Assembly: GCF_036345995.1 (NCBI RefSeq)
Contig: NZ_CP107796.1
Span: 1 to 64,000 of the forward strand
Length of the DNA stretch: 64,000 nt
Source of the DNA: Streptomyces sp. NBC_00557
Lineage (GTDB): Bacteria > Actinomycetota > Actinomycetes > Streptomycetales > Streptomycetaceae
Direction: 5' to 3'
Shown here one piece after another: positions 7,150 to 16,960 of this stretch (position 1 is its first letter; each line of letters begins with the position of its first letter). A model generated the notes under the pieces. It made no database searches and was not told where the DNA came from. It saw nothing but the letters and a program-made list of their open reading frames with translations. The position numbers and the translations under genes were made by a program.

Positions 7150-9266
7150 GGGGTGTCCCCTTCGCCCGGCTCCTCGGGACGGCTGAGGTTGGCGTCCGCC
7201 TCCTTCTGCTCCCGTTCCTGCAGGCTCATCTTCAAGCCCCTCAGCCGGTAGGCCACGGTTTCCGCCTTCTCGCAGAGCTCGGCTATCAGCGCCGCAGAGC
7301 ATGTGATCTTGGAAAGGTTCGCCTCGTGCAGCGTCTGGACGGAGGTGCCAGCGAGCCGCAACTGGGTGGGCAGGACCCCCAGCGCCTCAGCCACCGGGTT
7401 GACCTGCTTGGCGCGCTCCCGCAACCTCTGCTGTTCCCGCTTCTCCGCCTGCCCCTTCTCGATACCGGCCGCGACAGCGCGGATATACGCGCTGTCGGCC
7501 ACCGAGTTATCCAGCAGGCTGTACGGGGCTTGGGCGGAAACCCGGCGGGGCTTGACTCGTCGGCGCTCGTCGAAGGAGGCTACGAACCTCGTGATGTTCT
7601 CGCTCAGCTGCGCGGGACCCCAGGGTGAGGCGTGCATCATCTCCAAGACGATCGACACCGGCGCCGTGGTGAACGCGGTCGGGATGTCCTCCTCCGGCAG
7701 GTCTTCGATCTGGCGGCCGGATCCGGTGTCCGTGCGCAGCGCCCCCGTGAACGTCGTGGCGATGGCACCGACCACGAGGAGGAAGGCGATGTGGTCGCCG
7801 AGCGTCGCGTCGTCGGTCTCGATCCGCTTGTCCTCGTTGACGAGCCCCTGGGATGCGGCTGCGGCCTTGCTGACGGCTTCCACAGATGCCTTCAGCTGCG
7901 CGTCCGTCACCTGGTATTCCGGCAGGCGACTCTTCCGGTTCCATACGTGTTTGGGGAGGGCGTCGCGGGTCCATGCGCGCTGTGCGATCTCGAGCAGGGA
8001 CTGCTGGTGCTCGTTTCCCTTCCAGTGCTTGCGGTCGAGGGACTGCAGGGGGCGGCTGATGACGGCTCCGGCCAGCTCGCTGAACTGCTTGGCGTGGCAC
8101 CGGCTGATCTTCAGTTCGCGACGCAGGGTCGCGGCGATGTAGGGGCGCCATGTGGGATCGATCAGATCGGCGATGGCCTGGTAGGCCCAGTCGAGGTAGT
8201 CCCATCCGCTGCGGAGCGGGCCGCGGTCCTGCTGGCGCTGGCGCTCGATCAGGGCCGGCGGCGCCACCTGTGACAGGTCAGACAGCACAGCCTCGTGGAT
8301 GGTGCGGCGCTTGGAGGTGTGGGAGTGGGCCTGCTGCTGGTGATGGATCAGGCTGACGACCTCCATCACGAAGCGGTGGACGTCCACATCAGGGCCCGGG
8401 CTCCAGAGCTCGACATCGCACTGCAGGGCGCGCCAGCGGGCTGCAGTCTCGCCGACGCGCATGGCGAAGCTGGCCTCGCCCTCACCGCCGGCTTCATTGG
8501 GCTGAGCACGCAGACGGTCCGCCTCTTCGCGCAGGTCGCGCAGTTCCTTGTTGACTTCGCGGGCTGTCTCCCGGATGAGGTCGCCGACACTGTCCTGGGT
8601 CATGACCGCGCATACGGCGGGATCCAGGCCGAGAATGGCGAAGGCAGCAGTGGTGCGCGAGATGCCGTCCACGGTGAGGAAGCGCCGGGTCTCCTTGCCA
8701 CCATGCCGGATCATGAGGGGGACCATGATGATGCGGTCCGAGATGCCCTCGGTGGCGACCATGAACCGTTTGTCGTTGCGCTCCTGAGTCTGGTCGGTGA
8801 TGCGGCGGACAGCGACTTCGAGTCTGTCCTGGCTGTCGACATCGAGGACGAGCCAGCCGTCCTCACTGCTGAACCTGCCGGCGCTGATGACGAGGTCATC
8901 CAGATCCTGCAGGGTGCCACCGCTCTGGATCGCCTCCATGAACTGGTCGTAGAGCGGGTCGGCGGGGGATGCCTCGGCATCGGCCAGGCGCGGCTGCAGA
9001 ACGAGAGCGCCAGCGATCGGGCTCGACTGGAACATCCGCAGCTCGGCCCGGTCCCCGCTGGGCAGCGTCTTGGGGAACTTGGCGCGTATGTGCTTGGCCG
9101 CCTCGGGGCCGAGGGCGGCGGCGGCGACGAGCTCGCCGAGCGGGTCGCCCTTGAACTGTTTGACGAGTGCTGAGCGGGCCTGGCCGGCAGGGGGCTGAAT
9201 CGACTGCAGGCGGTCCAGGAGCCCGTACGGGTCGTCGGCGGGTGGCGGGGTGAAGGTCTGTGCCAT
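7146..9266 (-). CDS. Large ParB/DndB-like (DGQHR-type) protein
   Basis: A 706-aa protein with a strong ribosome site (GGAAGG) before the ATG at 9266. Residues about 140-220 look like the ParB/DndB fold: a phenylalanine-rich approach and then FLTVDGISRTTAAFAIL, where D200-G201-x-x-R204 corresponds to the DGxHR motif that binds nucleotide in ParB-like and DndB-type proteins; the His is replaced by Ser. A long helical region follows, including a coiled coil (ELRDLREEADRL) and a helical tail. The remaining 450 residues match nothing I know. It is the first gene of a two-gene operon with the GIY-YIG-like protein and is divergent from the kinase gene, which suggests a defence or DNA-modification role. 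Confidence 0.65.
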   Translation of the reverse strand: MAQTFTPPPADDPYGLLDRLQSIQPPAGQARSALVKQFKGDPLGELVAAAALGPEAAKHIRAKFPKTLPSGDRAELRMFQSSPIAGALVLQPRLADAEASPADPLYDQFMEAIQSGGTLQDLDDLVISAGRFSSEDGWLVLDVDSQDRLEVAVRRITDQTQERNDKRFMVATEGISDRIIMVPLMIRHGGKETRRFLTVDGISRTTAAFAILGLDPAVCAVMTQDSVGDLIRETAREVNKELRDLREEADRLRAQPNEAGGEGEASFAMRVGETAARWRALQCDVELWSPGPDVDVHRFVMEVVSLIHHQQQAHSHTSKRRTIHEAVLSDLSQVAPPALIERQRQQDRGPLRSGWDYLDWAYQAIADLIDPTWRPYIAATLRRELKISRCHAKQFSELAGAVISRPLQSLDRKHWKGNEHQQSLLEIAQRAWTRDALPKHVWNRKSRLPEYQVTDAQLKASVEAVSKAAAASQGLVNEDKRIETDDATLGDHIAFLLVVGAIATTFTGALRTDTGSGRQIEDLPEEDIPTAFTTAPVSIVLEMMHASPWGPAQLSENITRFVASFDERRRVKPRRVSAQAPYSLLDNSVADSAYIRAVAAGIEKGQAEKREQQRLRERAKQVNPVAEALGVLPTQLRLAGTSVQTLHEANLSKITCSAALIAELCEKAETVAYRLRGLKMSLQEREQKEADANLSRPEEPGEGDTP

Positions 9267-9990
9267 CGAGGTCCTTCCAGCCGGCTCCGCAGCGAAGGCG
9301 GCGGGGCTGCAGCGGGTACGGGAGTACGCGGCTGCGGCCCCATGCCTGGCTGGCAGGAGTCCGACAGGAACGACACGATGCCGGAGGCGGTCGGCCGTCT
9401 GTTCCCGCTCGGAGCACCGCACACCCGTTCCGGATGCCGGTCGGGCAGCAGAAACGGCTTCACACGCCGGCCGTAACCAAGGCGTGGGAGAGCGTGCGAC
9501 ACCACCCGGGCGGGCAGTCGCATAACTATTGAACCGTCAGAAACAGCTGCCCGATCTCCTGTTCGGCATTTGCCCGGAAAAGTACCGCTGCTGTCTCATC
9601 GCGGGTCTCGGGGCCGACGGCGTACGGCCGGACCGTCGTCCCGTTCCTGCGCTTCCAGGCCGCGCCGATGCCCTTGGGCCAACAGCGGCGGCAGGTGCGC
9701 CGGGCGCAACCCGGAGCAGGGCATACGGCAGAGCTGACGTCACAGCTCTCGTGGCTGTGACTCGCTGGCGCGGTTTTTCGGCAGGGGCGTGCTCGGCGGC
9801 CGACCGTGCTGGAGTGGTTCGCCGAGGCGGGCTCCGCTTCGGAAGCCGGGCGGGTGGGTGGGAGAGAAGTGCAGGCCCGGTGGTGAAGTGGGGGACTGAA
9901 CTCTGTGATCGGCACGCGTCGTGTCCTGTCTGTGCGCAACAATCTTCTTCGGGCGTTGTGCCCGGTGGGCACGATGCACGGGGTGGGTCG
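9267..9990. promoter_or_regulatory. 724-bp divergent intergenic region with a palindrome
   Basis: No gene is supported here. The frame on the plus strand continuous with the kinase gene has poor coding character. A 7-bp inverted repeat with 6-base centre lies at 9730-9736/9743-9749, and its centre forms TGACGTCA, itself a palindrome that could be a regulator site between the divergent genes. No clear -10/-35 pair was recognised. Confidence 0.35.
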
Positions 9991-12768
9991 ATGGAGGACG
10001 TACGGGAGCTGCTGGCCGAGTACGGTCAGTGCCACGGCACTGAGTTGTCCGAGTCGGACAGGCACCGGCTCCTCGGCGAAGTGGTTGCGGTCCTGATCCG
10101 GCGCACCGACGAGGAAGCGACGCTGGATTTTCGCGGGCCGTATGAGCCGGCCGTGTTCTTCGAACTCGCCGGGCGCGACTACGCGGTCACCTTGGTGTCG
10201 GTCTCCGGACCCGATGTGGCAGAGGCCGCCCGGGCCGCCGTGCGGGCACGCGATCAGCGGAGTCTGGGGTCGGCGGTTCGCTGGGTTCTCGTGTGCGCAC
10301 GGACTCCTGGTCGTGCGGTGGACGGTGATCTGCGCGCGGCCGTGGGCGGGCAGGGCGTGCTTCTTGACCAGGACCACTTGGAGGCAGCCGTGTGTGGGCT
10401 TGCCTCGCTCGCCGGGCTGATTCGTGCCGCCTTCCGCACGCTGCGGCCGCCGTACACGCCGCTGCATGAACTCCTGCTGCAGGAGCCAAAGAAGGCGCCT
10501 CCACCGTTGTCCCTGCCGTCCCGTTTGTCCAGCCCGGTCACCGTGCCGGTCCGGACTGAGCCGGGTATCGCGGCCTCTGTCGTTCTGGCCGGGCAGGACT
10601 GGCCGCTGCGTCCGAGCGGACTTGCCTGGGAGTCGCCGGAGCGGGCGCTGGTCACCACCGAGTCGGGGCTTGCGGAGGTGGATCTGCAGCGGGGAGGGCT
10701 GCGGTGGCGGCTGCCGCTGCCCGGCGTGCACGGCGCCGCTGTCGTGCTGCCGGACGGAGCCGTGTGCGTGCTGTGCGGGCCGGCGGTGGTGATGTGGCAT
10801 GGCGGCGTGCTGCGGGCGGTGGGCGGCGGGTTCGAGACGAATGCCAGCCTGCTGGTGGGCCCCGATGGAAGTGTGTGGGTGTTGTCCGGATCGGGGGCGA
10901 CGTTCGGCGTCGGCACCGGCTCGACCCTCGCGCTGACCCGGCTCGGCGACCGGGCAGGAGATCAGCAGCGGTTCGCTATCACCTTCGACGCGGCGGTGCG
11001 GTCGGCCGCCTGGCTGGAGGGGCGGCGCTTCCTCCTTGCTGCCGGCGGGCACAGCGCCGTCGTCGACCTCGCCGTCGGCACGAGCGCCGGCGGGCGGGAG
11101 GACTGGACGGTGACTCCGGTGTCCTACCCGGGGCACGTGGCGCGCGCTGGCGGCGATGCCGTCCTGGTGGCCGGGCGGGCCGGTTCCGGCATCGGCGTGG
11201 AACTGCACACCCTCGACGCTGCGGCCCGCAAGAGCGACCCGGCCGCCGAGATACAGCTCGGCGATGTGTTGGGCCTGGCTCAGAGCCCTGAGGGCGGGCC
11301 CGCCTACCTGCTGGGCGCGTTGCCGACGAACGACATCGGCGCCATCCACCCTGTCCTGATGAAGATCACCGGCCACTTCCCTGCCGGATCGCCCGCGGTC
11401 GAGGAGCAGCCGCCGGTGCAGGCCGCCGATCCCTACACTGAGGTCCGCAGACAAGCCCGCGGCGAGCGCGACGACTACGCTCTGCAGAAGTTCCCGCTTC
11501 CGGGCGGCGATGAGGGCGGCATGGGGATCGTCCACGAGGCCTGCCACAAGACGACGAAGACCGTCGTTGCCTTCAAGAAGCCGAAGTCGCTGCGCGAGAA
11601 GCTCACCGCGCGGATGCAGCGTGAGGTCGAAGCCGCCCAGTTGCTCGGCGGGAACCGCCACGTCATGCCGGTCCTCGACTTCAGCCCGCGGGGTGAGTGG
11701 TTCGTCATGCCGCTGGCCCAGGCCACCGCCGAGCAGCTTCAGCCGGAACTGCAGCACGACGGTGACGAACTGCGGGCCCTGGTGGACGCGGTCGCGGCCG
11801 CGCTGGCCGACGCCCACCGTCTCGGCTACCTGCACCGGGACATCAAGCCGGCCAACATCCTGCAACTCGACGGCCGGTGGGTTCTCGGCGACTGGGGCAT
11901 CGTGCGCCGCCCTCACGGTCAGACGACCACCCCTGGGCGCACCGGCCGGGAGATCGGCACGACCGAGTGGGGTGCCCCCGAGCTGTCCGTCGATCCTCAC
12001 AACGCCACTTCCGCAAGTGACATCTACAGCCTGGGTAAGGTCATCGGCTGGCTGCTGACGGGCACCAAACCCGAGGCCAACGTGCCGCTGCTTCCGCCGC
12101 ACGGCAGCCCCTGGCGCGAGGTCGTGAGGCAGTGCACTTTCCGTGAGCCGTCAAACCGGCCGCAGACCATCGATGAATTCCTCGACCTGGTCGAACGCGA
12201 GCTGGCCTCGCCCCTGGAGCTGCCCATCGCGCGGGCACAGCAGCTTGTACAGGAAGCCGAGGATGGGGACACCGAGGCAGCCCGCCGGCTGCTCGCGCTC
12301 GCCGCCGACCACGGCGGCGACTACGAGCTGTACCTGGATGCCCTGCCGCGCCTGGGCATGGGCCTCGCCGCACCGCTGCTGCTCGCCAACACCGAACAAG
12401 CTCTCACCCTGGTCGCGGCGATGACCGGGCACGTGGACGGTGACGGCACCGGCTGGCCGCACTACAACGAAGCCAAGAGAGCTATCGCATGGCTGCGCGG
12501 CGTCGCTGATCACGCAGCCCGTGAAGAGAACTGGGATCTGCTGGAGGAGGCGGCTCGCGGCATGTGCACGTGGGACGCGGCGTCCAACGAGTTCGACCAG
12601 CAGGACGCAACCCGGGATTGGTTGCGCGGGTTGCGCGGCCAGGCCGCTCAGATCCTCGCCAGTGCACTGCGGGAGCACCCCGGAAGTGCGCGCTACTACG
12701 AATTGGCCAGCGAGCGCTCCGTGGACATGGCCATCCGCAGCGCCATCGCCGCCGGGACCGGCCGCTGA
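9991..12768 (+). CDS. Propeller-like Ser/Thr protein kinase with unknown N-terminal domain
   Basis: A 925-aa multidomain protein. Residues about 1-150 form an alpha/beta domain (AVFFELAGRDYAVTLVSV) of unknown type. Residues about 190-470 show repeating beta blades such as RALVTTESGLAEVDL and SVWVLSGSGATFGVG, consistent with a beta-propeller. A protein kinase follows: Lys in VAFKKP (529/530), catalytic H615-R616-D617-I-K619 with N622, and D634-W-G in place of DFG, so activity is plausible. A helical C-terminus of about 220 residues ends the protein. ATG 9991 has a modest G-rich ribosome site. Multidomain kinases of this sort occur in phage defence (Stk2, PglW), but none of these is a match in architecture. 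Confidence 0.82.
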   Translation: MEDVRELLAEYGQCHGTELSESDRHRLLGEVVAVLIRRTDEEATLDFRGPYEPAVFFELAGRDYAVTLVSVSGPDVAEAARAAVRARDQRSLGSAVRWVLVCARTPGRAVDGDLRAAVGGQGVLLDQDHLEAAVCGLASLAGLIRAAFRTLRPPYTPLHELLLQEPKKAPPPLSLPSRLSSPVTVPVRTEPGIAASVVLAGQDWPLRPSGLAWESPERALVTTESGLAEVDLQRGGLRWRLPLPGVHGAAVVLPDGAVCVLCGPAVVMWHGGVLRAVGGGFETNASLLVGPDGSVWVLSGSGATFGVGTGSTLALTRLGDRAGDQQRFAITFDAAVRSAAWLEGRRFLLAAGGHSAVVDLAVGTSAGGREDWTVTPVSYPGHVARAGGDAVLVAGRAGSGIGVELHTLDAAARKSDPAAEIQLGDVLGLAQSPEGGPAYLLGALPTNDIGAIHPVLMKITGHFPAGSPAVEEQPPVQAADPYTEVRRQARGERDDYALQKFPLPGGDEGGMGIVHEACHKTTKTVVAFKKPKSLREKLTARMQREVEAAQLLGGNRHVMPVLDFSPRGEWFVMPLAQATAEQLQPELQHDGDELRALVDAVAAALADAHRLGYLHRDIKPANILQLDGRWVLGDWGIVRRPHGQTTTPGRTGREIGTTEWGAPELSVDPHNATSASDIYSLGKVIGWLLTGTKPEANVPLLPPHGSPWREVVRQCTFREPSNRPQTIDEFLDLVERELASPLELPIARAQQLVQEAEDGDTEAARRLLALAADHGGDYELYLDALPRLGMGLAAPLLLANTEQALTLVAAMTGHVDGDGTGWPHYNEAKRAIAWLRGVADHAAREENWDLLEEAARGMCTWDAASNEFDQQDATRDWLRGLRGQAAQILASALREHPGSARYYELASERSVDMAIRSAIAAGTGR

Positions 12769-12865
12769 TCGCAAGGGGCATCGGCGCCAGGCACTGTCAG
12801 GCGCTGAGGAGGCGGCGCGTGTGCCACACCGGTGGAGCGCGTTCGACGACGTGGGGGGGCGGGTT

Positions 12866-13917
12866 GTGGGTGCGAACACGGCGAAGGAGCACCACTTGCC
12901 GCAGTACTGGCTGCGGGCATTCGCCGAGGACGGACGGGCACGTCCTCGGACGGTGGCGCGCTGGTGCGGAGCATCGCACCCCGGTGCGGCGCGCTGCCGT
13001 GGCCCGGCACTTCAACACCGATCCCCTCGCCGAGGGCGAACGGCGCGTGGCGCTGGAGACCTACCTGGACCGGCACGTCGACGGCCCGTGTGCGCCGGTT
13101 CTGCGCGCCTTGCGTGAGGGACAGTGGCCGCTGGACGAGGCGCGATACGCGGTCGCGTTGGACGCGCTGGCCTGGCAAGTGGTGCGCACCCAGGCGTTCA
13201 GGTCCTTCGATTAACAGGTGAGCCGGCATCTCTTCCTAACCCTGTGGGCGCAGGAAGCAGTCGGGTACTGCGAGGAACGGCTGGGGCGGCCGCTGTCGGG
13301 GGCGAAGCGGCTGGAGGTGTTCTGGACGGCGGTACGGACGGCGCCCAACCCCTCGTTGATCGCTGACCCGCGCTCGGTGCTGCGCGCCATGATCGGCGCC
13401 TTCGAGCGCACCCGCGGCCTTCTCGCTGCCCCGGGCCGGCGCCTGGTGCTGCTGCGCTCGGCGGAGCCTCGGCTGGTCCTGGCCGACAGCGGAGTGGCCC
13501 TGCGCCGCAAGGACGGCACCTTCAGCGCTCACTCCCCCGCTGCTGCCCGAGACGATCGAGGTCTTCGCTCCGCTGTCGCCGACGTGTCTGCTGATCTCCA
13601 CACCCCGCGCGCACTACCGCCCGGATCAGGGCCTCACCTGCAAAATCGCCGCCAAGGCCAACGCCGGGGCAGCAGCCTGGTGCCAGGACGCCGTCTACCG
13701 TCTGCCGTCCATGCCCTGGCCCGCCCACCTGCCGCTCGCCGAGACCGCGCTGGAGGTCCGGCCGCCGCGGCTGTCTGCAGTACCCGCGCAGCAACCGCCC
13801 GACCCCGCACCCGCCCACCCCGAAATCCACCGCGGTGAGCTGCGTACCCTCTTGGATCAGCTCAGTCATGCACCCGCAGATCAGCTTCCGGGCTCGGGGA
13901 CAGACGGTGGGAGGTGA
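12866..13917 (+). pseudogene. DUF4238-like gene, broken by two frameshifts and a stop
   Basis: The start reads AKEHHLPQYWLRAFAEDG, the hallmark of DUF4238 proteins (a histidine-rich HxxP..yL..F opening). The frame changes at about 12970. The next frame (ARHFNTDPLAEGERR...) runs into an in-frame TAA at 13212-13214. Reading resumes in the same frame (SRHLFLTLWAQEAVGY), and a second frameshift near 13530 leads to LLPETIEVFAPLSPTC and a proline-rich tail. DUF4238 proteins are typical accessory or defence-island genes. It lies about 100 bp after the kinase gene, same strand, so it may once have belonged to that operon. Confidence 0.7.
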
Positions 13918-14493
13918 GTGTGGCCTTGCTGGCCGCGCCGGTATGACGGCACGCCCGGGGCGAGACGAACGCGCCGCGTGTCCGCGCCGTCGCTGCGTCC
14001 GTCACTGTCGCCGAAGCGGACCCGCGGCGCGAACGCGGCGGCGTCCTGGGCGAAGGCGGATCTTGGTCAGCACAGCGGGTCCCAGCAGCGTGTCAGCGCT
14101 GCCTGGCTCGGCGAAGGTGCGGGGGCAGCACGTCGAGGGTGTGTCGAGTTGGCTCACACGGGCCCGAAGGGCCGAGGCGCAAGGCCCGGAACCTGATGGG
14201 AGGGCCGGGGTACCTCGTTGCTGGCGCAGTCGCGCGCAGCCCGCGCACCCCCGAAGCGGCCCGCACTCCTCGTCGTCGTACACGTGCCCTGAACGCCTAT
14301 CAGCGCGGTCGGCCGGTCCGCGTCATGATGAGGGCCCAGCGCCAAGGACGGGGCTCATGACGGTGCGGCCCCCGGGGTCGCTGAAGCCGGACAGCAGGAA
14401 GGCATCGGGGAGAGCTGTGGAAGCAGGGGCGTTACGGACCGTACTGCTGGCCGGGGAGACGACCGCGTCACTGATCGGCCAGGCCGCGGCCCG
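13918..14493. other. Non-coding interval
   Basis: Open frames exist on both strands but have arginine/proline-rich low-complexity translations, no ribosome sites and no recognisable domain. I see nothing else here. Confidence 0.4.
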
Positions 14494-15924
14494 CTACGCG
14501 GTTCCGCCTTTACTCCAGGGACGCCACCGCCTGCGGCGGACCGCAGGGGGCTCGTCCTGTTCTCCTCCTGGGTGGGCCTGGCCGAGCACAGCGCCCTGCA
14601 CGGCCGACCAGTCCTGCGTGCGCCACCAGCGGAACAGGTCGCCGGAGGCGATCACGGGAAAGGGGAGCGTATCGACGACCCTGTGCTGATACACCTCGGC
14701 AGAGCGCTCGGCGGGGTCGAGGCGATGCTGGTGGTTGACAATCAAGGCAGCGCAGGTGACTGGCTGACCGGGCCGCAGTTGCGGCCATTTTTCCAGATGG
14801 CGTTGAAGCTGCGAGATCAGTTTCTCGCCTGCTGCCCCCGTGGCGGCCTTCACCTCGACCAGGCAGGTGGACCCATTCAGCACGGCGAGCAGGTCCGCCG
14901 ACAGGGTGCCGCCCAATTCCTCGTCCAGATCGGTGACGGCGAATCCGGCGGCACGCAGTACCACGGCGACCGCGTCTTCCAGCTCGCTGCCGCTGCCGTA
15001 CAGTAGGCCGTTGCGCACGGGGTCGGCCTCCTGTCGTGCCCGCTCCAGATCGTCTTCCAGGCCGGCCCTGTCCTTCAGGTAGCGGCGCTCCAACTCTTCA
15101 AGGGCGCCGCGTGCTTGCGTCTCCGCAGGGGTCTCCAGGGCGGGGTCGACATGGTGGCGTGAGCGGACGCGGCGCAGTGCGGCCGGTACGTACTCGGGAA
15201 GGGCGCGCTGGACGAGCCAGTCGACCACCTGGTTCCAGTCGACCCCGTCCGGGATCACGTACCAGATCTGCTGGCCGTCGCCGGACGTCCAGCGTGCGAC
15301 GACGGGCTCGCCCAGGCTGTCGACGAGGATCGGCACCAGCTCGCCTTCGGGCTCGCGAACCGTCGTCCCGCGCGGGCCTTCCAGGGCGCTCGCCTGCAGG
15401 GTCATCGCCCACCAGGGGGCGCTGGCGGGGCGGTTGCGCAGTCTCAGTCCGAGGTCGCGGTCGGCCGCGTCCAGATCGGGAGCCAGGAAGACCTCCGCCC
15501 CCGCGAGCAGCCGCTTGCCGACGATCGCGCCGGTGAAGTGGCGGAAGTCCACGCGGCCGCCGTGCCGGCCGAAGACCGACCGCACGCGGTCTTTGTCATC
15601 GTCCGCCGTGCCCATCGTTGCGACGATGAGCGCGGGCTCGCCGCGCGAGGCCGCCCCGGACAGGAACCTGTCGAACTCGTCGGCGCCGTGACCGGAGAAG
15701 TGGCTCGGGTTGATGGCGGCGGCGCAGGTGCTGGTGTCCATGTCGAGCCAGCGCGGCTCGGTCCCATGCTCGATCCAGGAGACTCCCGCGTACCTGGCCG
15801 AGGCCGCGAAGAGCTTGCGCGCGTAGTCGGCGGCCTGCGGATCGGGCTCTTCCATCTGGGCGGGGTCGTGGACAGCGATGTGTACGGGGACGAGTCCGTT
15901 GGGACCCGAGGTGTGCGCGGCCAT
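14494..15924 (-). CDS. Protein with C-terminal PD-(D/E)XK nuclease domain
   Basis: A 476-aa protein. The last third carries a restriction-endonuclease-like fold: an acidic first helix (GSELEDAVAVVLRAAGF), D344 in SADLLAV and E357-x-K359 in LVEVK, the classical D...ExK metal site, followed by an RH..EKW helix. The N-terminal 270 residues form an alpha/beta region (VPVHIAVHDPAQ; ALIVATMGTADDD) that I cannot assign, and a charged coiled coil (residues about 285-315) links the two parts. ATG 15924 gives a good N-terminus but has no clear ribosome site. A sensor-plus-nuclease layout beside the kinase and DGQHR-type genes suggests a defence effector. Confidence 0.72.
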   Translation of the reverse strand: MAAHTSGPNGLVPVHIAVHDPAQMEEPDPQAADYARKLFAASARYAGVSWIEHGTEPRWLDMDTSTCAAAINPSHFSGHGADEFDRFLSGAASRGEPALIVATMGTADDDKDRVRSVFGRHGGRVDFRHFTGAIVGKRLLAGAEVFLAPDLDAADRDLGLRLRNRPASAPWWAMTLQASALEGPRGTTVREPEGELVPILVDSLGEPVVARWTSGDGQQIWYVIPDGVDWNQVVDWLVQRALPEYVPAALRRVRSRHHVDPALETPAETQARGALEELERRYLKDRAGLEDDLERARQEADPVRNGLLYGSGSELEDAVAVVLRAAGFAVTDLDEELGGTLSADLLAVLNGSTCLVEVKAATGAAGEKLISQLQRHLEKWPQLRPGQPVTCAALIVNHQHRLDPAERSAEVYQHRVVDTLPFPVIASGDLFRWWRTQDWSAVQGAVLGQAHPGGEQDEPPAVRRRRWRPWSKGGTA

Positions 15925-16157
15925 GGCCGAACCGTAGCGGCCCGGTGTGACACCGCCGCCGGCAGAACACAGCCCTACTCGCACCGGGGGTTCGAGACCG
16001 GCAGCCGTTGGCCGAGCGGGGACACGCCAGCGCGCCCAGCGGCAGGGGAAGGGGCCTAGCTGGGCCGGGCTCAGGTGAGTTACCGTCGAGGTACGCCTAC
16101 GGGCGCCATGTCCACGGACATCCGGACCTACGGGTCCTCTGCCTATGAGGAGTTCGC

Positions 16158-16640
16158 GTGCTTACGCTCACACCCATCGAACGCGACATGCACCGCCTTC
16201 TGCGCTCTCTTGCGAAGGCCGGCGATCCGGTCGACCCGCTTTCCGCCTGCATCGGCTACAAGGAATTCGCACAGCGCGTTGACCCGCACGGCTTGGACCC
16301 CTATACGTCGCAGGGCCAGATGCGCGGGCTCTACCCGAAGCTCGGCCACATCAGCGTGTATGAGCACCAGCATGGTCGCCCGCTGCTGTCGGCCCTTGTC
16401 ATTCGCAAGGCAACTGGCCGGCCCGGGTCCGGCTTTGCCGACCTGGCGTCACAGCTCGGCTTCGAAGCCGCTGAGGAGGACGAGTTCTGGAAGCATCAGG
16501 TGGCACAGGTCGTGCGCTTCTGGTCCGCGGACGATCCGGTCATGCTGATGGACTCCGCGATGGACCAGGTGCTGAAAGAGCTTGGCTCGATCAGGCGCGC
16601 CGTACGCCGACTCGCCGCGCGGCCGGGCGAGAAGGGCTGA
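16158..16640 (+). CDS. Hypothetical protein (160 aa)
   Basis: The GTG start is preceded by GAGGAG. The product has a helical N-terminus, then GYKEFAQRVDPHGLDPYTS and RPLLSALVIRKATGRPGSGF, a pattern I have seen in proteins of unknown function with a core of hydrophobic strands (LSALV) and a PGxGF turn, and a helical C-terminus. No catalytic motif is evident. It is monocistronic: a strong hairpin follows the stop by about 70 bp. Confidence 0.75.
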   Translation: MLTLTPIERDMHRLLRSLAKAGDPVDPLSACIGYKEFAQRVDPHGLDPYTSQGQMRGLYPKLGHISVYEHQHGRPLLSALVIRKATGRPGSGFADLASQLGFEAAEEDEFWKHQVAQVVRFWSADDPVMLMDSAMDQVLKELGSIRRAVRRLAARPGEKG

Positions 16641-16709
16641 TACCAGCGGACTGCGTCGCGGGCAGAGTGCCCTGTCTCCCTCCCCTGAGCACCGCTTGCC
16701 GATGTGCGC

Positions 16710-16741
16710 GGTGAGGACCTGCCTCTAGGCAGGTCCTCACC
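16710..16741 (+). terminator. Strong hairpin terminator
   Basis: A perfect 14-bp stem (16710-16723 with 16728-16741) closed by the 4-nt loop TCTA lies downstream of the 160-aa hypothetical gene. There is no long T tract, as usual in Streptomyces. It could stop transcription from both sides. Confidence 0.8.
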
Positions 16742-16812
16742 GAGATACGGGGCGCGGCGTGACTGCCCGCGCAGGGGCGTCCGCATAGGGCGCAGCGGCC
16801 CCGCGGGGTTCA

Positions 16813-16960
16813 GCCGTGAGTGTCGCGCAGGACGTAGATGACGATCTGGACGGGACGTCCCTCGCGGAGCAGTTGGTCGGCGGTCTTGCCGTTGATGACG
16901 CGGTCGAGCATGTCCCGGGTGCAGCCGTTGAGCCGCAGCTGGACGTAGAACGCCCCAGGC
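16813..16960 (-). pseudogene. Short C-terminal gene remnant
   Basis: The minus strand encodes a stretch with good coding character, including YVQLRLNGCTRDMLDRVI and QIVIYVLRDTHG before a TGA. No start codon is present upstream in frame, so this looks like the tail of a lost gene. The family is not recognised. Confidence 0.35.

Noticed and set aside
9526..12102. Very long minus-strand frame opposite the kinase
   Set aside because: It is the shadow of the kinase gene: its translation is Arg/Pro/Gly-rich without domains, while the plus strand shows intact kinase motifs.
13835..14689. 284-aa plus-strand frame
   Set aside because: Arg/Ser/Pro-rich translation, no motif, no ribosome site.
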